A stretch of 9,584 nt of DNA from GSA-30 sp036384435 (GTDB lineage: Bacteria > Pseudomonadota > Gammaproteobacteria > Xanthomonadales > Rhodanobacteraceae): NCBI RefSeq assembly GCF_036384435.1, contig NZ_DASVMI010000091.1, forward strand, positions 1 through 9,584, written 5' to 3'. Below the pieces are notes generated by a model. The model ran no database searches, was not told the DNA's origin, and saw only the letters and a list, made by a program, of their open reading frames with translations. Of this stretch, positions 1-8,487 are shown piece after piece. The position numbers and the translations under genes are program-made. How positions within the stretch are numbered: the stretch's first letter is position 1; every line of letters begins with the position of its first letter.

Positions 1-60
1 CTGACGCTGCACGTTTTCGTACAGGAATGGCCCCGGGGCGCTGATGGCGACCGGGGTCAT
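1..60 (-). CDS. Possible 5' end of a leftward gene, cut by the window edge
   Basis: Reading leftward from an ATG at 60-58, 20 codons are open to the window edge. The peptide begins MTPVAISAPGPFLYENV. The frame is divergent from the CBS gene, and the 94 bp between the two starts could hold divergent promoters. No strong Shine-Dalgarno sequence is visible; a GAG lies about 16 nt upstream. A second, longer open frame starts at ATG 106 or 97, but its product (rich in Arg, Gln and Pro) looks less like a real N-terminus. The 'FLYENV' stretch faintly recalls the start of GntR/MocR-type regulators. That is a guess from very few residues, so no function is assigned. Confidence 0.3.
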   Translation of the reverse strand, partial: MTPVAISAPGPFLYENVQRQ

Positions 61-67
61 TGCTTTT

Positions 68-97
68 TTGAGGCCGCTCAAGCGCGCGGGTTATCAT
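68..97 (+). promoter_or_regulatory. Candidate sigma70-type promoter for the CBS gene
   Basis: TTGAGG (68-73) matches the -35 consensus at four of six positions. TATCAT (92-97) matches the -10 consensus at five of six, with an 18-nt spacer. Transcription would start near 104, leaving a leader of about 50 nt before the ATG at 155. This is a by-eye match only, without experimental support. Confidence 0.35.
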
Positions 98-107
98 GGT
101 CACCATG
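95..107. repeat. 13-bp palindrome overlapping the predicted -10 of the CBS promoter
   Basis: CATGGT-C-ACCATG is a perfect inverted repeat with 6-bp arms around one central base. It overlaps the predicted -10 hexamer (92-97) and the expected transcription start, and lies between two divergent start codons (60 on minus, 155 on plus). The placement would suit an operator. A 6-bp dyad can also occur by chance, and no regulator is identified. Confidence 0.35.
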
Positions 108-154
108 GCTGCGGCGACATGACCTGCGGCAGACAACTACCCACGGAGCAGCAC

Positions 155-1525
<1,371 letters not shown>

Positions 1526-1546
1526 GCCCGGCCACACGTGCTGGGC
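1526..1546 (+). other. Hairpin directly after the CBS stop codon, without a U-tract
   Basis: GCCCGGC (1526-1532) can pair with GCTGGGC (1540-1546) through a 7-nt loop, with one G-U wobble in RNA. It starts immediately after the TAA stop. No run of T follows, so it is not a convincing intrinsic terminator. It may protect the 3' end, weakly attenuate read-through into glmS, or be incidental. Confidence 0.3.
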
Positions 1547-1617
1547 ATGCGGTGAAAGTCTCCTGAAACGGGGCGCCGCCTAAAGTGGCAGTCCACGTTA
1601 TAGAGGAAGCTTTGTCG

Positions 1618-3447
1618 ATGTGTGGAATCGTTGCCGCCGCAGCCCAGCGTGATGTCGCGCCCTTGCTCATCGCCGGCCTGAAGGCCCTCGAATACCGGGG
1701 TTACGACTCGGCCGGCCTGGCTGTCCTGGTCGATGGCGATGTCCGCCGCGTACGAGCCAAGGGCAAGGTCAAGGAAATGGAAAACCTGTACCAGGCCGAT
1801 CCGTTTCCCGGTGGCACCGGTATCGCGCACACCCGCTGGGCCACGCATGGCATACCCAACGAAGCCAATGCGCACCCGCATATCGTCGGCCGCGTGGCGC
1901 TGGTGCACAACGGCATCATCGAGAATTATGCCGAGCTACGCGAAATGCTGCGTAGCAAGGGATATGTCTTCACTTCCGAAACCGATACGGAGGTCATGAC
2001 CGCACTGGTCGAAGAGCAGCTCAAGCGCGGCAAGGGTCTGCGCGACGCGGTGACGGCCACGGTTCGCGAGTTGGAAGGCGCATACGCCATCGCCGTGATA
2101 AGTCGCGACGAACCCGGTCGCGTGGTGGGTGCGCGTCGAGGCGCGCCACTGCTGGTCGGCGTGGGCATCGGTGAGAATTTTCTCGGCTCCGATGCACAGG
2201 CGTTGATCCAGGTCACCAACAAGATCATCTACCTTGATGAAGACGATATCGTCGACATAACCCGGGAAAGCCTGGAGATATTCAATCTTGCTGGCGTGGC
2301 GGTCGATCGCGCCGTGCACGAGAGTGAGTTGTCCGCCGATGCGGTGGAGCGGGGCGAATATCGCCACTACATCCAGAAGGAAATCTTCGAGCAGCCGCGT
2401 GCCATCGCCGATACGCTCGAAGCGCGCATCGGGCCGCACGGTGTGCTGCCCAACATCTTCGGCGTCGGCGGTGATGCATTGCTGGCCCGGGTGAAGGGAC
2501 TGCACATCATCGCCTGTGGCACCAGCTACCACGCGGGCATGGTGGCCAAGTACTGGATCGAGGAATACGCGCGCTTGCCGGTCAGCGTGGAAGTGGCCAG
2601 CGAGTATCGTTATCGCGAGGCGGTTGTGCCGGCCGACACGCTGTTCGTGGCGATTTCGCAGTCCGGCGAAACGGCCGACACCCTGGCCGCGATGCGCGAA
2701 TCGCGTCGTCGTGGCTACCTGGGCACACTGGCGATCTGCAACGTGCCCGAGTCCTCGGTAGTACGCGAAGCCGACCTGAAGCTAATGACGCGTGCTGGCC
2801 CGGAGATTGGTGTGGCCTCCACCAAGGCTTTCACCACCCAGTTGACGGCGCTGGCCCTGCTGGCCCTGCAACTGGCCCACCAGCGTGGCCTGGATGCGCA
2901 GCGCTACGCCAGCCTTTGCGCGCAGTTGCAGCACCTGCCGCGCGCGGTGGAAGAAGCGCTCAAGCTGGAGCCGGCGATCGTCGAGCTATCCGAGCAATTG
3001 ATGCATCGCCACCATGCCTTGTTCCTTGGGCGTGGCGCGCAGTATCCGGTGGCGCTGGAGGGCTCGCTCAAGCTCAAGGAAATCTCCTATATCCACGCCG
3101 AGGCCTACCCGGCCGGTGAACTCAAGCACGGTCCGCTGGCGCTGGTGGATGAAGACATGCCGGTCATCGCCGTAGCGCCCAATGGCCCGCTACTGGACAA
3201 GCTCAAGTCCAACCTCCAGGAAGTGCGCGCTCGCGGCGGCAAACTCATCGTATTCGCCGACACCCATGCTGGCATGGACGACAGCATGCAGCAGGGAGAG
3301 ATGCTGCGCCTGGATGGCGGCGGCGACCTGATCGCCCCGGCCGTGTTCACCGTGCCGCTGCAATTGCTTTCGTACCACGTGGCGGTGCTGCGCGGCACGG
3401 ACGTGGACCAGCCGCGTAACCTGGCCAAGTCGGTGACGGTGGAGTAA
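1618..3447 (+). CDS. glmS: Glutamine--fructose-6-phosphate aminotransferase (isomerizing), glucosamine-6-phosphate synthase
   Basis: A cytoplasmic enzyme making glucosamine-6-phosphate from fructose-6-phosphate and glutamine, the committed step to UDP-GlcNAc for peptidoglycan and lipid A. The 609-residue product has the usual family length. It begins MCGIV, so Cys2 becomes the N-terminal nucleophile of the class II glutamine amidotransferase domain (about 1-240) after Met removal. RWATHG (73-78) and HNGIIENY (97-104) are glutaminase motifs. Two SIS sugar-isomerase domains follow: CGTSYHAG (300-307) and ISQSGETADT (346-355) lie in the first, and the C-terminal half carries SLKLKEISYIHAEAYPAGELKHG (483-505, quoted by position with key residues Glu488, His493, Glu495, Lys503). 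The end DVDQPRNLAKSVTVE is characteristic. ATG 1618 is fixed by the need for Cys at position 2; an in-frame GTG at 1585 would add 11 residues and bury it. A GAGGA is at 1603-1607. The gene is 92 nt downstream of CBS, so it may be read from its own promoter or by read-through. Confidence 0.97.
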   Translation: MCGIVAAAAQRDVAPLLIAGLKALEYRGYDSAGLAVLVDGDVRRVRAKGKVKEMENLYQADPFPGGTGIAHTRWATHGIPNEANAHPHIVGRVALVHNGIIENYAELREMLRSKGYVFTSETDTEVMTALVEEQLKRGKGLRDAVTATVRELEGAYAIAVISRDEPGRVVGARRGAPLLVGVGIGENFLGSDAQALIQVTNKIIYLDEDDIVDITRESLEIFNLAGVAVDRAVHESELSADAVERGEYRHYIQKEIFEQPRAIADTLEARIGPHGVLPNIFGVGGDALLARVKGLHIIACGTSYHAGMVAKYWIEEYARLPVSVEVASEYRYREAVVPADTLFVAISQSGETADTLAAMRESRRRGYLGTLAICNVPESSVVREADLKLMTRAGPEIGVASTKAFTTQLTALALLALQLAHQRGLDAQRYASLCAQLQHLPRAVEEALKLEPAIVELSEQLMHRHHALFLGRGAQYPVALEGSLKLKEISYIHAEAYPAGELKHGPLALVDEDMPVIAVAPNGPLLDKLKSNLQEVRARGGKLIVFADTHAGMDDSMQQGEMLRLDGGGDLIAPAVFTVPLQLLSYHVAVLRGTDVDQPRNLAKSVTVE

Positions 3448-3462
3448 GGCGCAATCGGAAAA

Positions 3463-3481
3463 AGGCCGCTCGTCGCGGCCT
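3463..3481. terminator. Bidirectional intrinsic terminator between glmS and the manC operon
   Basis: AGGCCGC (3463-3469) and GCGGCCT (3475-3481) form a perfect 7-bp stem with a 5-nt TCGTC loop. On the plus strand ATTTCT follows, giving a weak U-tract for glmS. On the minus strand the stem is followed by TTTT (3462-3459), giving a U-tract for the leftward operon. It lies 15 nt after the glmS stop and 30 nt beyond the manC stop, as expected for a terminator shared by converging genes. Confidence 0.75.
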
Positions 3482-3511
3482 ATTTCTGGATCACGCTACG
3501 GGGCTGCGGAA

Positions 3512-4924
3512 TCAGGCGCGTCCGTAGACATCCTCGATACGCACAATGTCGTCTTCGCCCAGGTAGCTGCCGGACTGCACCTCAATCAGTTCAAGCGGCA
3601 TCTTGCCTGGATTGCGCAGGCGGTGAGTGCTTCCCAAGGGAATATAGGTGCTTTGGTTTTCGCTCAGCAGGAACACCTTGTCGTCGCAGGTGACTTCCGC
3701 CGTGCCGGACACCACGATCCAGTGTTCGGCGCGATGGTGATGCTTCTGCAAGCTCAGTTGCGCACCGGGTTTGACGACAATGCGCTTGACCTGAAAGCGG
3801 TCTGATATCTCCAGCGAATCGTAGCTTCCCCAGGGGCGCCGCACGACGCGATGCAGTGAGTGCTCGCTGCGACCGGACGCCTTGAGTTCGTCCACGACCT
3901 GCTTGACGTCCTGGGCGGCATCGCGATGCGCGACCAGGGTGGCGTCGGGTGTACTGACGACAATGAGGTCATCGACGCCAACGGTGGCGATCAGGTGGCG
4001 GTCGTGGGACCGCAGCAGCGAGTTACGCGTCTTGACGGCGATAGTGTCACCCTCGCGTAGGTTGCCTTGGTCATCACGCTCGCCGGTCAACCAAAGCGCA
4101 GACCACGAACCGATATCGCTCCAGGCGCAGCTCACCGGAACCACGGCCGCGCGTTGGGTCTTTTCCATGACGGCGTAGTCGATGGAGTTGTCCGGCACCT
4201 TGGCGAAGGCCTCGGCATCGATACGGATGAAATCCAGATCAGCCTGGTGGCCGGCATAGGCCTGCTTCACGGCTTCGAGCATGGCTGGCGCATGCTCGCC
4301 AAGTTCTTCCAGGTAGCGTGACGCCTTGAACAGGAACATGCCGGAGTTCCAGTCGTAACCGCCATCGTCAAGATAAGTCCGGGCCTTTTCGGCATTGGGC
4401 TTCTCGACGAACTGCCCGACACGAAACGCGTCGGCATCGATGGCATCGGTACGGCGAATATAGCCAAAGCCAGTCTCCGGCCGCTCCGGACGAATGCCGA
4501 AAGTGACCAGCCAACCTGCCTGGGCCGATGGCAGGGCGCGCTTGACGGCATCACTGAAGCTGTCGGTATCACCGATGAGATGATCGGCCGGCAAGACCAG
4601 CAGCAAGGCATCCGGATCGCGTTCCAAGGCGTGCAGGGCCCCCAGTGCAATGGCTGGCGCGGTATTGCGCGGCAGCGGCTCAAGGATGATGGAGGCGTTT
4701 GGTACACGCATTTCCTGGAGCTGCTCGGCGGCCAGGAAGCGATGGTCCTCGCTGGCCACCACGATGGGCGCGGCAACCTCGGGCAGCAGTCGCGTCCGTG
4801 ACACTGTCTGCTGGAACAGGGTGCCCTCGCCACTGAGCGAGAGAAACTGCTTTGGGAGGTTCTTGCGCGATACGGGCCACAAGCGTGTACCGCTACCGCC
4901 GCTGAGGATGAGGGGGATCAGCAC
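3512..4924 (-). CDS. manC: Bifunctional mannose-1-phosphate guanylyltransferase / mannose-6-phosphate isomerase (ManC, XanB/AlgA type)
   Basis: A cytoplasmic enzyme for GDP-mannose: the N-terminal part joins GTP and mannose-1-phosphate, and the C-terminal part interconverts fructose-6-phosphate and mannose-6-phosphate. In the 470-residue protein the nucleotide-binding motif GGSGTRLWP is at 9-17, with Lys25 in LPKQF, and FVEKP is at 172-176. The cupin-type isomerase domain begins near RPWGSYD (363-369). QKHHHRAEHW (393-402) holds the likely metal ligands, and IPLGSTHR (428-435) adds a further histidine. The length fits the type II PMI-GMP family. The start is a GTG at 4924-4922, where the conserved N-terminus begins. 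GAGG at 4936-4933 overlaps the rmlD stop codon and leaves 8 nt to the GTG, so its ribosomes are probably handed on from rmlD. It is the last gene of the operon. The phosphomannomutase needed between its two reactions is absent from the window. The product could feed O-antigen, exopolysaccharide or GDP-rhamnose/fucose pathways; the window does not say which. Confidence 0.95.
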   Translation of the reverse strand: MLIPLILSGGSGTRLWPVSRKNLPKQFLSLSGEGTLFQQTVSRTRLLPEVAAPIVVASEDHRFLAAEQLQEMRVPNASIILEPLPRNTAPAIALGALHALERDPDALLLVLPADHLIGDTDSFSDAVKRALPSAQAGWLVTFGIRPERPETGFGYIRRTDAIDADAFRVGQFVEKPNAEKARTYLDDGGYDWNSGMFLFKASRYLEELGEHAPAMLEAVKQAYAGHQADLDFIRIDAEAFAKVPDNSIDYAVMEKTQRAAVVPVSCAWSDIGSWSALWLTGERDDQGNLREGDTIAVKTRNSLLRSHDRHLIATVGVDDLIVVSTPDATLVAHRDAAQDVKQVVDELKASGRSEHSLHRVVRRPWGSYDSLEISDRFQVKRIVVKPGAQLSLQKHHHRAEHWIVVSGTAEVTCDDKVFLLSENQSTYIPLGSTHRLRNPGKMPLELIEVQSGSYLGEDDIVRIEDVYGRA

Positions 4925-4931
4925 GATGGCC

Positions 4932-5855
4932 TCACGAGGCGTGCAAGGTGTTCATGGTTTCGGAAAGCCCGTCGCGCCAGCCCGGCAGTACATGCCCGAA
5001 TGTCTCAGTGAACGAGGTGTTGTCGAGCACGGAGTATGCCGGGCGTCGCGCAGGCGTGGGGAACTGCTCGGTGCCGATCGCATGGACGATCGGGCGTCGC
5101 GCCAGTACGCCTACGCGAACAGCCTCGTCGAAGATGGCCTCTGCAAAGCCGTGCCAGGTAGTTTCCCCGCTGGCTGTCAGGTGATAGGTGCCCGATAGGG
5201 CGGACGCCTTTGCCGACGCCTGCTGTGCGTCGATCGCAGCCAGCGAGCCGGCCACGATGATCGTGGTCGTCGTCGGCGTGCCACGCTGGTCGGCGACCAC
5301 GCTCAGTTCTTCGCGCTCTGCGCCAAGACGCAGCATGGTCTTGAGAAAATTGTGACCTACCGTGGAATAGACCCATGCCGTGCGCAGGATCAGGTGGGCA
5401 GCACCGCTGGCACGTAGTGCCTGCTCGCCAGCCAGTTTGCTGCGCCCATAGGCGCCCTGGGGGCCGGTGCTTGCCTGGGGCGGATAGGGTATCGACGCGT
5501 CGCCAGGAAAGACGTAATCGGTGGAGTAATGGACGACGAGTGCATCATGGCGGGCAGCCCATTGTCCCAGCAGGCCCGGCGCGTGTCCGTTGACCTGCAT
5601 CGCGGTTGCCTCGTCACTTTCGGCCTTATCCACGGCCGTATAGGCAGCTGCATTCACGATGATCTGCGGGCACTCCCGGTCGAGCATCGCTTCAAGACCC
5701 ACCAAGTCCGCCAGGTCACCCACGACGCCACGCGCTCCCGATGGAACTTGGCCGTCACGTGATGCGGCGACAAGCTCGCCACGTTTGGCGAGCCCGCCTT
5801 CGGACATGAAGGTCTGACCCAGTTGGCCGTTGGCACCCAGCAGCAGAATCTTCAA
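4932..5855 (-). CDS. rmlD: dTDP-4-dehydrorhamnose reductase
   Basis: The final step of dTDP-L-rhamnose synthesis: NAD(P)H-dependent reduction of dTDP-6-deoxy-L-lyxo-4-hexulose in the cytoplasm. The 307-residue protein is a short-chain dehydrogenase with an N-terminal Rossmann motif GANGQLG (7-13), VNAAAYTAVDKAE (67-79), STDYVF (111-116), and the catalytic YGRSK with Tyr136 and Lys140. DQRGTPT (189-195) is also typical. The length is usual for the family. The start is a TTG at 5855-5853. It overlaps the rmlC TGA stop in TTGA, with GGAG at 5867-5864 spaced 8 nt. No in-frame ATG fits, because MKILLLGANG is the conserved N-terminus. The weak start codon and the overlap imply translation coupled to rmlC. 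manC follows 7 nt downstream. Confidence 0.95.
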   Translation of the reverse strand: MKILLLGANGQLGQTFMSEGGLAKRGELVAASRDGQVPSGARGVVGDLADLVGLEAMLDRECPQIIVNAAAYTAVDKAESDEATAMQVNGHAPGLLGQWAARHDALVVHYSTDYVFPGDASIPYPPQASTGPQGAYGRSKLAGEQALRASGAAHLILRTAWVYSTVGHNFLKTMLRLGAEREELSVVADQRGTPTTTTIIVAGSLAAIDAQQASAKASALSGTYHLTASGETTWHGFAEAIFDEAVRVGVLARRPIVHAIGTEQFPTPARRPAYSVLDNTSFTETFGHVLPGWRDGLSETMNTLHAS

Positions 5856-6409
5856 GCCTTGTACTCCGGCAGTCGCGCGACCGGCACATCCGCCAGCAAC
5901 GGCGCTTTGCCGTCTTTGTCCGACAGCAGGGGAGCGGAGATGGGCCAGTCGATGCCGATGGCCGGATCATCCCAGCGGATCCCGCCATCGGTTTCAGGAT
6001 GATAAAGGTCCGTACACTGATAGGAGAACGTGGCGTATTCGGAGACCACGCAGAAGCCATGGGCAAACCCCTCGGGTATCCAGAAATGCCGATGGTTTTC
6101 CGCGGTCAACATCACGCCTGCCCACTGGCCAAAGGTTGGTGAGCCATGGCGAATGTCCACCGCCACATCGAACACTTCGCCATCGATGACGCTGACCAGC
6201 TTGCCCTGGGGATAGGGCCACTGATAGTGCAGTCCACGCAGCACGCCACGCGCGGAGCGGGAAACATTCGACTGGACGAAACGACGGTCGATACCCGCTT
6301 CACGGTACTTGGCTTCGTTGTAGCTTTCGTAGAAGAACCCACGCGCGTCGCCGAAAACCTGCGGTTCGATGACCACACAACCCGGTAGTGATGTTTCAGT
6401 AAATTTCAT
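5852..6409 (-). CDS. rmlC: dTDP-4-dehydrorhamnose 3,5-epimerase
   Basis: The third step of dTDP-L-rhamnose synthesis: it epimerises C3 and C5 of dTDP-4-keto-6-deoxyglucose and needs no cofactor. The 185-residue cupin has the normal family length. Visible motifs are DARGFFYESY (21-30), FVQSNVSRSARGVLRGLHYQ (44-63) containing the catalytic-site Arg58 and His61, GEVFDVAVDIRHGSPTFG (77-94), IPEGFAHGF (111-119) and the aromatic FSYQCTDLY (128-136). I set the start at ATG 6409, where the conserved N-terminus MKFTETSLPG begins. Its ATG overlaps the rmlA stop in ATGA. A longer in-frame reading from 6508 adds 33 residues that merely read through the rmlA 3' end. AAGG lies about 10 nt upstream. The 3' end overlaps the TTG start of rmlD. 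Confidence 0.96.
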   Translation of the reverse strand: MKFTETSLPGCVVIEPQVFGDARGFFYESYNEAKYREAGIDRRFVQSNVSRSARGVLRGLHYQWPYPQGKLVSVIDGEVFDVAVDIRHGSPTFGQWAGVMLTAENHRHFWIPEGFAHGFCVVSEYATFSYQCTDLYHPETDGGIRWDDPAIGIDWPISAPLLSDKDGKAPLLADVPVARLPEYKA

Positions 6410-7290
6410 CCGACATAGCCTTGCTTGATAAGGTTCTTCAGATACTGGCCGTAGCCGGTTTTCGCAAGCGGTTCGGCCAGGCGCTGAAGCTGCTCGGCGT
6501 CGATCCACTTGTTGATATAGGCGATCTCCTCAGGGCAGCAGACCTTTAGCCCTTGCCGGTTCTCGATCGTTTGAATGTACTCGCCGGCCTCCATCAAAGA
6601 TTCATGAGTGCCCGTGTCCAGCCAGGCGTAACCGCGACCCAACTGCTCCAGGTGCAGCGAGCTGTCGTCAAGGTAGCAACGATTGAGGTCGGTGATCTCA
6701 AGCTCGCCGCGCGGCGAAGGCTTCAGGCTGGCGGCGAAATCGCTGGCGCGGTTGTCGTAGAAGTACAGCCCCGTTACCGCGTAATTGGACTTGGGCGCGG
6801 AGGGTTTTTCTTCGAGTCCGATGACCTTGCCGCTGGCATCGAACTCGGCCACGCCGTAACGCTCTGGATCGCGGACGAAATAGCCGAACACGGTTGCTCC
6901 GTGATCACGGGCGGCTGCGCGCTTCATGCGCTCGGTGAGACCCACACCGTAGAAGATGTTGTCACCCAGGACGAGGCAGCTGGGATCGTTGCCGATGAAA
7001 TCCTTGCCGATCAGGAATGCCTGGGCGAGACCATCGGGTGATGGCTGCACGGCGTAGGTAATCTGGATGCCCCACTGGCTGCCGTCTCCCAGCAGGCGTT
7101 GAAACAGTTCCTGTTCGTGCGGCGTGTTGATGATCAGCACATCCCGAATGCCCGCGAGCATAAGTGTCGCCAGCGGGTAGTAGATCATCGGCTTGTCATA
7201 CACCGGCAGCAGCTGTTTACTTACGGCCTTGGTGATGGGATAGAGACGCGTGCCGGAGCCGCCGGCGAGGATGATGCCCTTGGTGTTCAT
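6406..7290 (-). CDS. rmlA: Glucose-1-phosphate thymidylyltransferase
   Basis: The entry step of dTDP-sugar synthesis: dTTP plus glucose-1-phosphate gives dTDP-glucose and pyrophosphate. It is usually feedback-inhibited by dTDP-L-rhamnose. The 294-residue protein has the family length. The nucleotide-binding signature GGSGTRLYP is at 10-18, followed by SKQLLPVYDKPMIYYPL (24-40) with Lys25. QPSPDGLAQA (82-91) is the sugar/base contact region. GDN with Asp110 and WLDTG with Asp225 are the likely magnesium ligands, and EEKP is at 160-163. The ATG at 7290-7288 overlaps the rmlB TGA stop in ATGA, and GGAG is about 11 nt upstream, so it is coupled to rmlB. ManC in the same operon is a distant relative with the same N-terminal fold but is clearly distinguishable by its LWP motif and isomerase tail. 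Confidence 0.97.
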   Translation of the reverse strand: MNTKGIILAGGSGTRLYPITKAVSKQLLPVYDKPMIYYPLATLMLAGIRDVLIINTPHEQELFQRLLGDGSQWGIQITYAVQPSPDGLAQAFLIGKDFIGNDPSCLVLGDNIFYGVGLTERMKRAAARDHGATVFGYFVRDPERYGVAEFDASGKVIGLEEKPSAPKSNYAVTGLYFYDNRASDFAASLKPSPRGELEITDLNRCYLDDSSLHLEQLGRGYAWLDTGTHESLMEAGEYIQTIENRQGLKVCCPEEIAYINKWIDAEQLQRLAEPLAKTGYGQYLKNLIKQGYVG

Positions 7291-8336
7291 GCGCCCAATC
7301 GCTCCATCCGATAGCTGCCGTCAAGAACACGATCGGACCATGCCTGGTTTTGCAGGTACCAGTCCACGGTGTGTTCGATGCCGCTTTCGAACGTCTGCGA
7401 CGGCTTCCACCCCAGCTCTTTTTGCAGTTTGCTCGAATCGATCGCGTAGCGCCGATCGTGACCCGGGCGATCCTTTACATAAGTAATGAGCGATTCACGC
7501 TTGCGGCCATCCGCCATAGGGCGACGCGCGTCAAGCAGGGCGCAGATGGCCTTGACCACCTGGATATTCTCGCGCTCGGCATTGCCGCCGACGTTATAGG
7601 TTTCACCCACGCGCCCGGCGTCAAGTACCCTTTGAATAGCGGAGCAGTGATCACCCACAAACAACCAGTCGCGGATGTTGCGACCGTCACCATAAACCGG
7701 CAAGGGCTCCCCCGCCAGGGCTTTCTGGATGATCAGCGGAATGAGTTTCTCGGGAAACTGATAGGGGCCGTAGTTGTTTGAGCAGTTGGTCGTAAGCGTC
7801 GGCAGGCCATAGGTGTGGTGGAAGGCGCGAACCAGATGATCGGATGCTGCCTTCGATGCAGAGTAAGGAGAGTTGGGCGCATAAGGAGTAGCCTCGGTGA
7901 ATTGACCCTCCGCACCCAATGACCCATAAACTTCATCGGTCGAGACGTGCAAAAAGCGAAACGCATCAGCGGCGCCGCTCCCCAAGCCGCGCCAATAGTC
8001 GCGACTGGCCTCAAGCAGGCCAAGCGTGCCGACAACGTTGGTTTCAACGAAAGCCGCAGGCCCATCGATCGATCGATCCACATGCGATTCGGCGGCAAAA
8101 TTGACCACGGCATTCACACCATGGCTCGTGAGCAACCGCGCGACTAGCGCCCGATCACCAATGTCTCCCTCGACGAAGACGTGTTTGTCGTTTTGGCTTA
8201 TCGATGACAACGTGTCGAGATTGCCGGCATAGGTCAGCTTGTCGAGATTGACGACCTTGTGTCCCTGGCGCACCGCTTCGAGCACAAAATTAGCGCCAAT
8301 GAAACCGGCGCCGCCGGTAACGAGCATTGTCTTCAT
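7287..8336 (-). CDS. rmlB: dTDP-glucose 4,6-dehydratase
   Basis: The second step of dTDP-L-rhamnose synthesis: NAD+-dependent conversion of dTDP-glucose to dTDP-4-keto-6-deoxyglucose. The 349-residue extended short-chain dehydrogenase has TGGAGFIG (7-14) for NAD+, LDKLTYAGN (31-39), AAESHVDRSI (81-90), STDEVYG (132-138) with the active-site Thr133-Asp134-Glu135, and YSASK with Tyr158 and Lys162. NNYGPYQFPEKLIP (187-200) and RDWLFVGDH (222-230) are also family hallmarks. It is the first gene of the operon. The start is ATG 8336-8334. A second in-frame ATG three codons later (8327) would also preserve the Rossmann motif. Neither has a good Shine-Dalgarno sequence, so the exact start is slightly uncertain. 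The stop overlaps the rmlA start. Confidence 0.96.
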   Translation of the reverse strand: MKTMLVTGGAGFIGANFVLEAVRQGHKVVNLDKLTYAGNLDTLSSISQNDKHVFVEGDIGDRALVARLLTSHGVNAVVNFAAESHVDRSIDGPAAFVETNVVGTLGLLEASRDYWRGLGSGAADAFRFLHVSTDEVYGSLGAEGQFTEATPYAPNSPYSASKAASDHLVRAFHHTYGLPTLTTNCSNNYGPYQFPEKLIPLIIQKALAGEPLPVYGDGRNIRDWLFVGDHCSAIQRVLDAGRVGETYNVGGNAERENIQVVKAICALLDARRPMADGRKRESLITYVKDRPGHDRRYAIDSSKLQKELGWKPSQTFESGIEHTVDWYLQNQAWSDRVLDGSYRMERLGA

Positions 8337-8366
8337 AAGTCAAGGGATTCCAGGGAGGGACTCGTT

Positions 8367-8375
8367 ATTGTGTCA
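8367..8375 (-). promoter_or_regulatory. Weak candidate extended -10 for the rml-manC operon
   Basis: On the minus strand TGA followed by CACAAT (8375-8367) resembles an extended -10 element, with four of six -10 matches plus the TG. The hexamer 17 nt upstream (TTCTGC) is a poor -35. Transcription would start near 8360, about 24 nt before the rmlB ATG. This is tentative. Confidence 0.2.
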
Positions 8376-8443
8376 TGCCGGGCTCGTCGGCAGAACCTTG
8401 GCTCATCCGTTTTTCGGGTGGCCTTTCATGTGGTGTTGGGAAG

Positions 8444-8472
8444 TTGGCGGGCATTCAGTGCCTTCCCGCCAA
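8444..8472. repeat. Perfect inverted repeat in the rmlB/metB intergenic region, possible operator
   Basis: TTGGCGGG (8444-8451) and CCCGCCAA (8465-8472) are exact reverse complements separated by 13 nt. The arms are 21 bp apart start to start, about two turns of the helix, so a dimeric regulator could bind both on one face. No T-run follows on either strand, which argues against an intrinsic terminator. It lies about midway between the two divergent genes, so it could control either. The protein that might bind is not identifiable from the sequence. Confidence 0.45.
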
Positions 8473-8487
8473 TCTGGAGAGATATCC

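Noticed and set aside
44..154. N-terminal extension of CBS from an in-frame ATG at 44
   Set aside because: The 37 extra residues show no family similarity, would cover the predicted promoter, and lack a ribosome site. ATG 155 has GGAG 6 nt upstream and begins at the conserved N-terminus.
1585..1617. Extended glmS start at GTG 1585
   Set aside because: It would place 11 residues before MCGIV. The catalytic cysteine must be at position 2 so that it becomes the N-terminus, and the 609-residue form equals the normal family length.
1526..1617. glmS ribozyme or other riboswitch in the glmS leader
   Set aside because: The 92-bp gap is too short for a glmS ribozyme, has no recognisable core, and that element is typical of Gram-positive bacteria.
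1936..2532. 198-codon minus-strand open frame opposite glmS
   Set aside because: Antisense shadow of a confidently assigned gene, with no domain and no ribosome site that stands out.
6410..6508. N-terminal extension of rmlC
   Set aside because: The 33 additional codons lie entirely within the rmlA 3' end in another frame. The ATGA overlap at 6406-6409 gives the normal start and a 185-residue RmlC.
6553..7041. 162-codon plus-strand open frame inside rmlA
   Set aside because: Antisense shadow of rmlA, Val/Ala/Gly-rich without motifs.
8064..8080. Short GATC tandem run inside rmlB
   Set aside because: About three copies only, and fully explained by in-frame codons of the conserved HVDRSIDG region. 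It is not a repeat array or methylation cluster of note.
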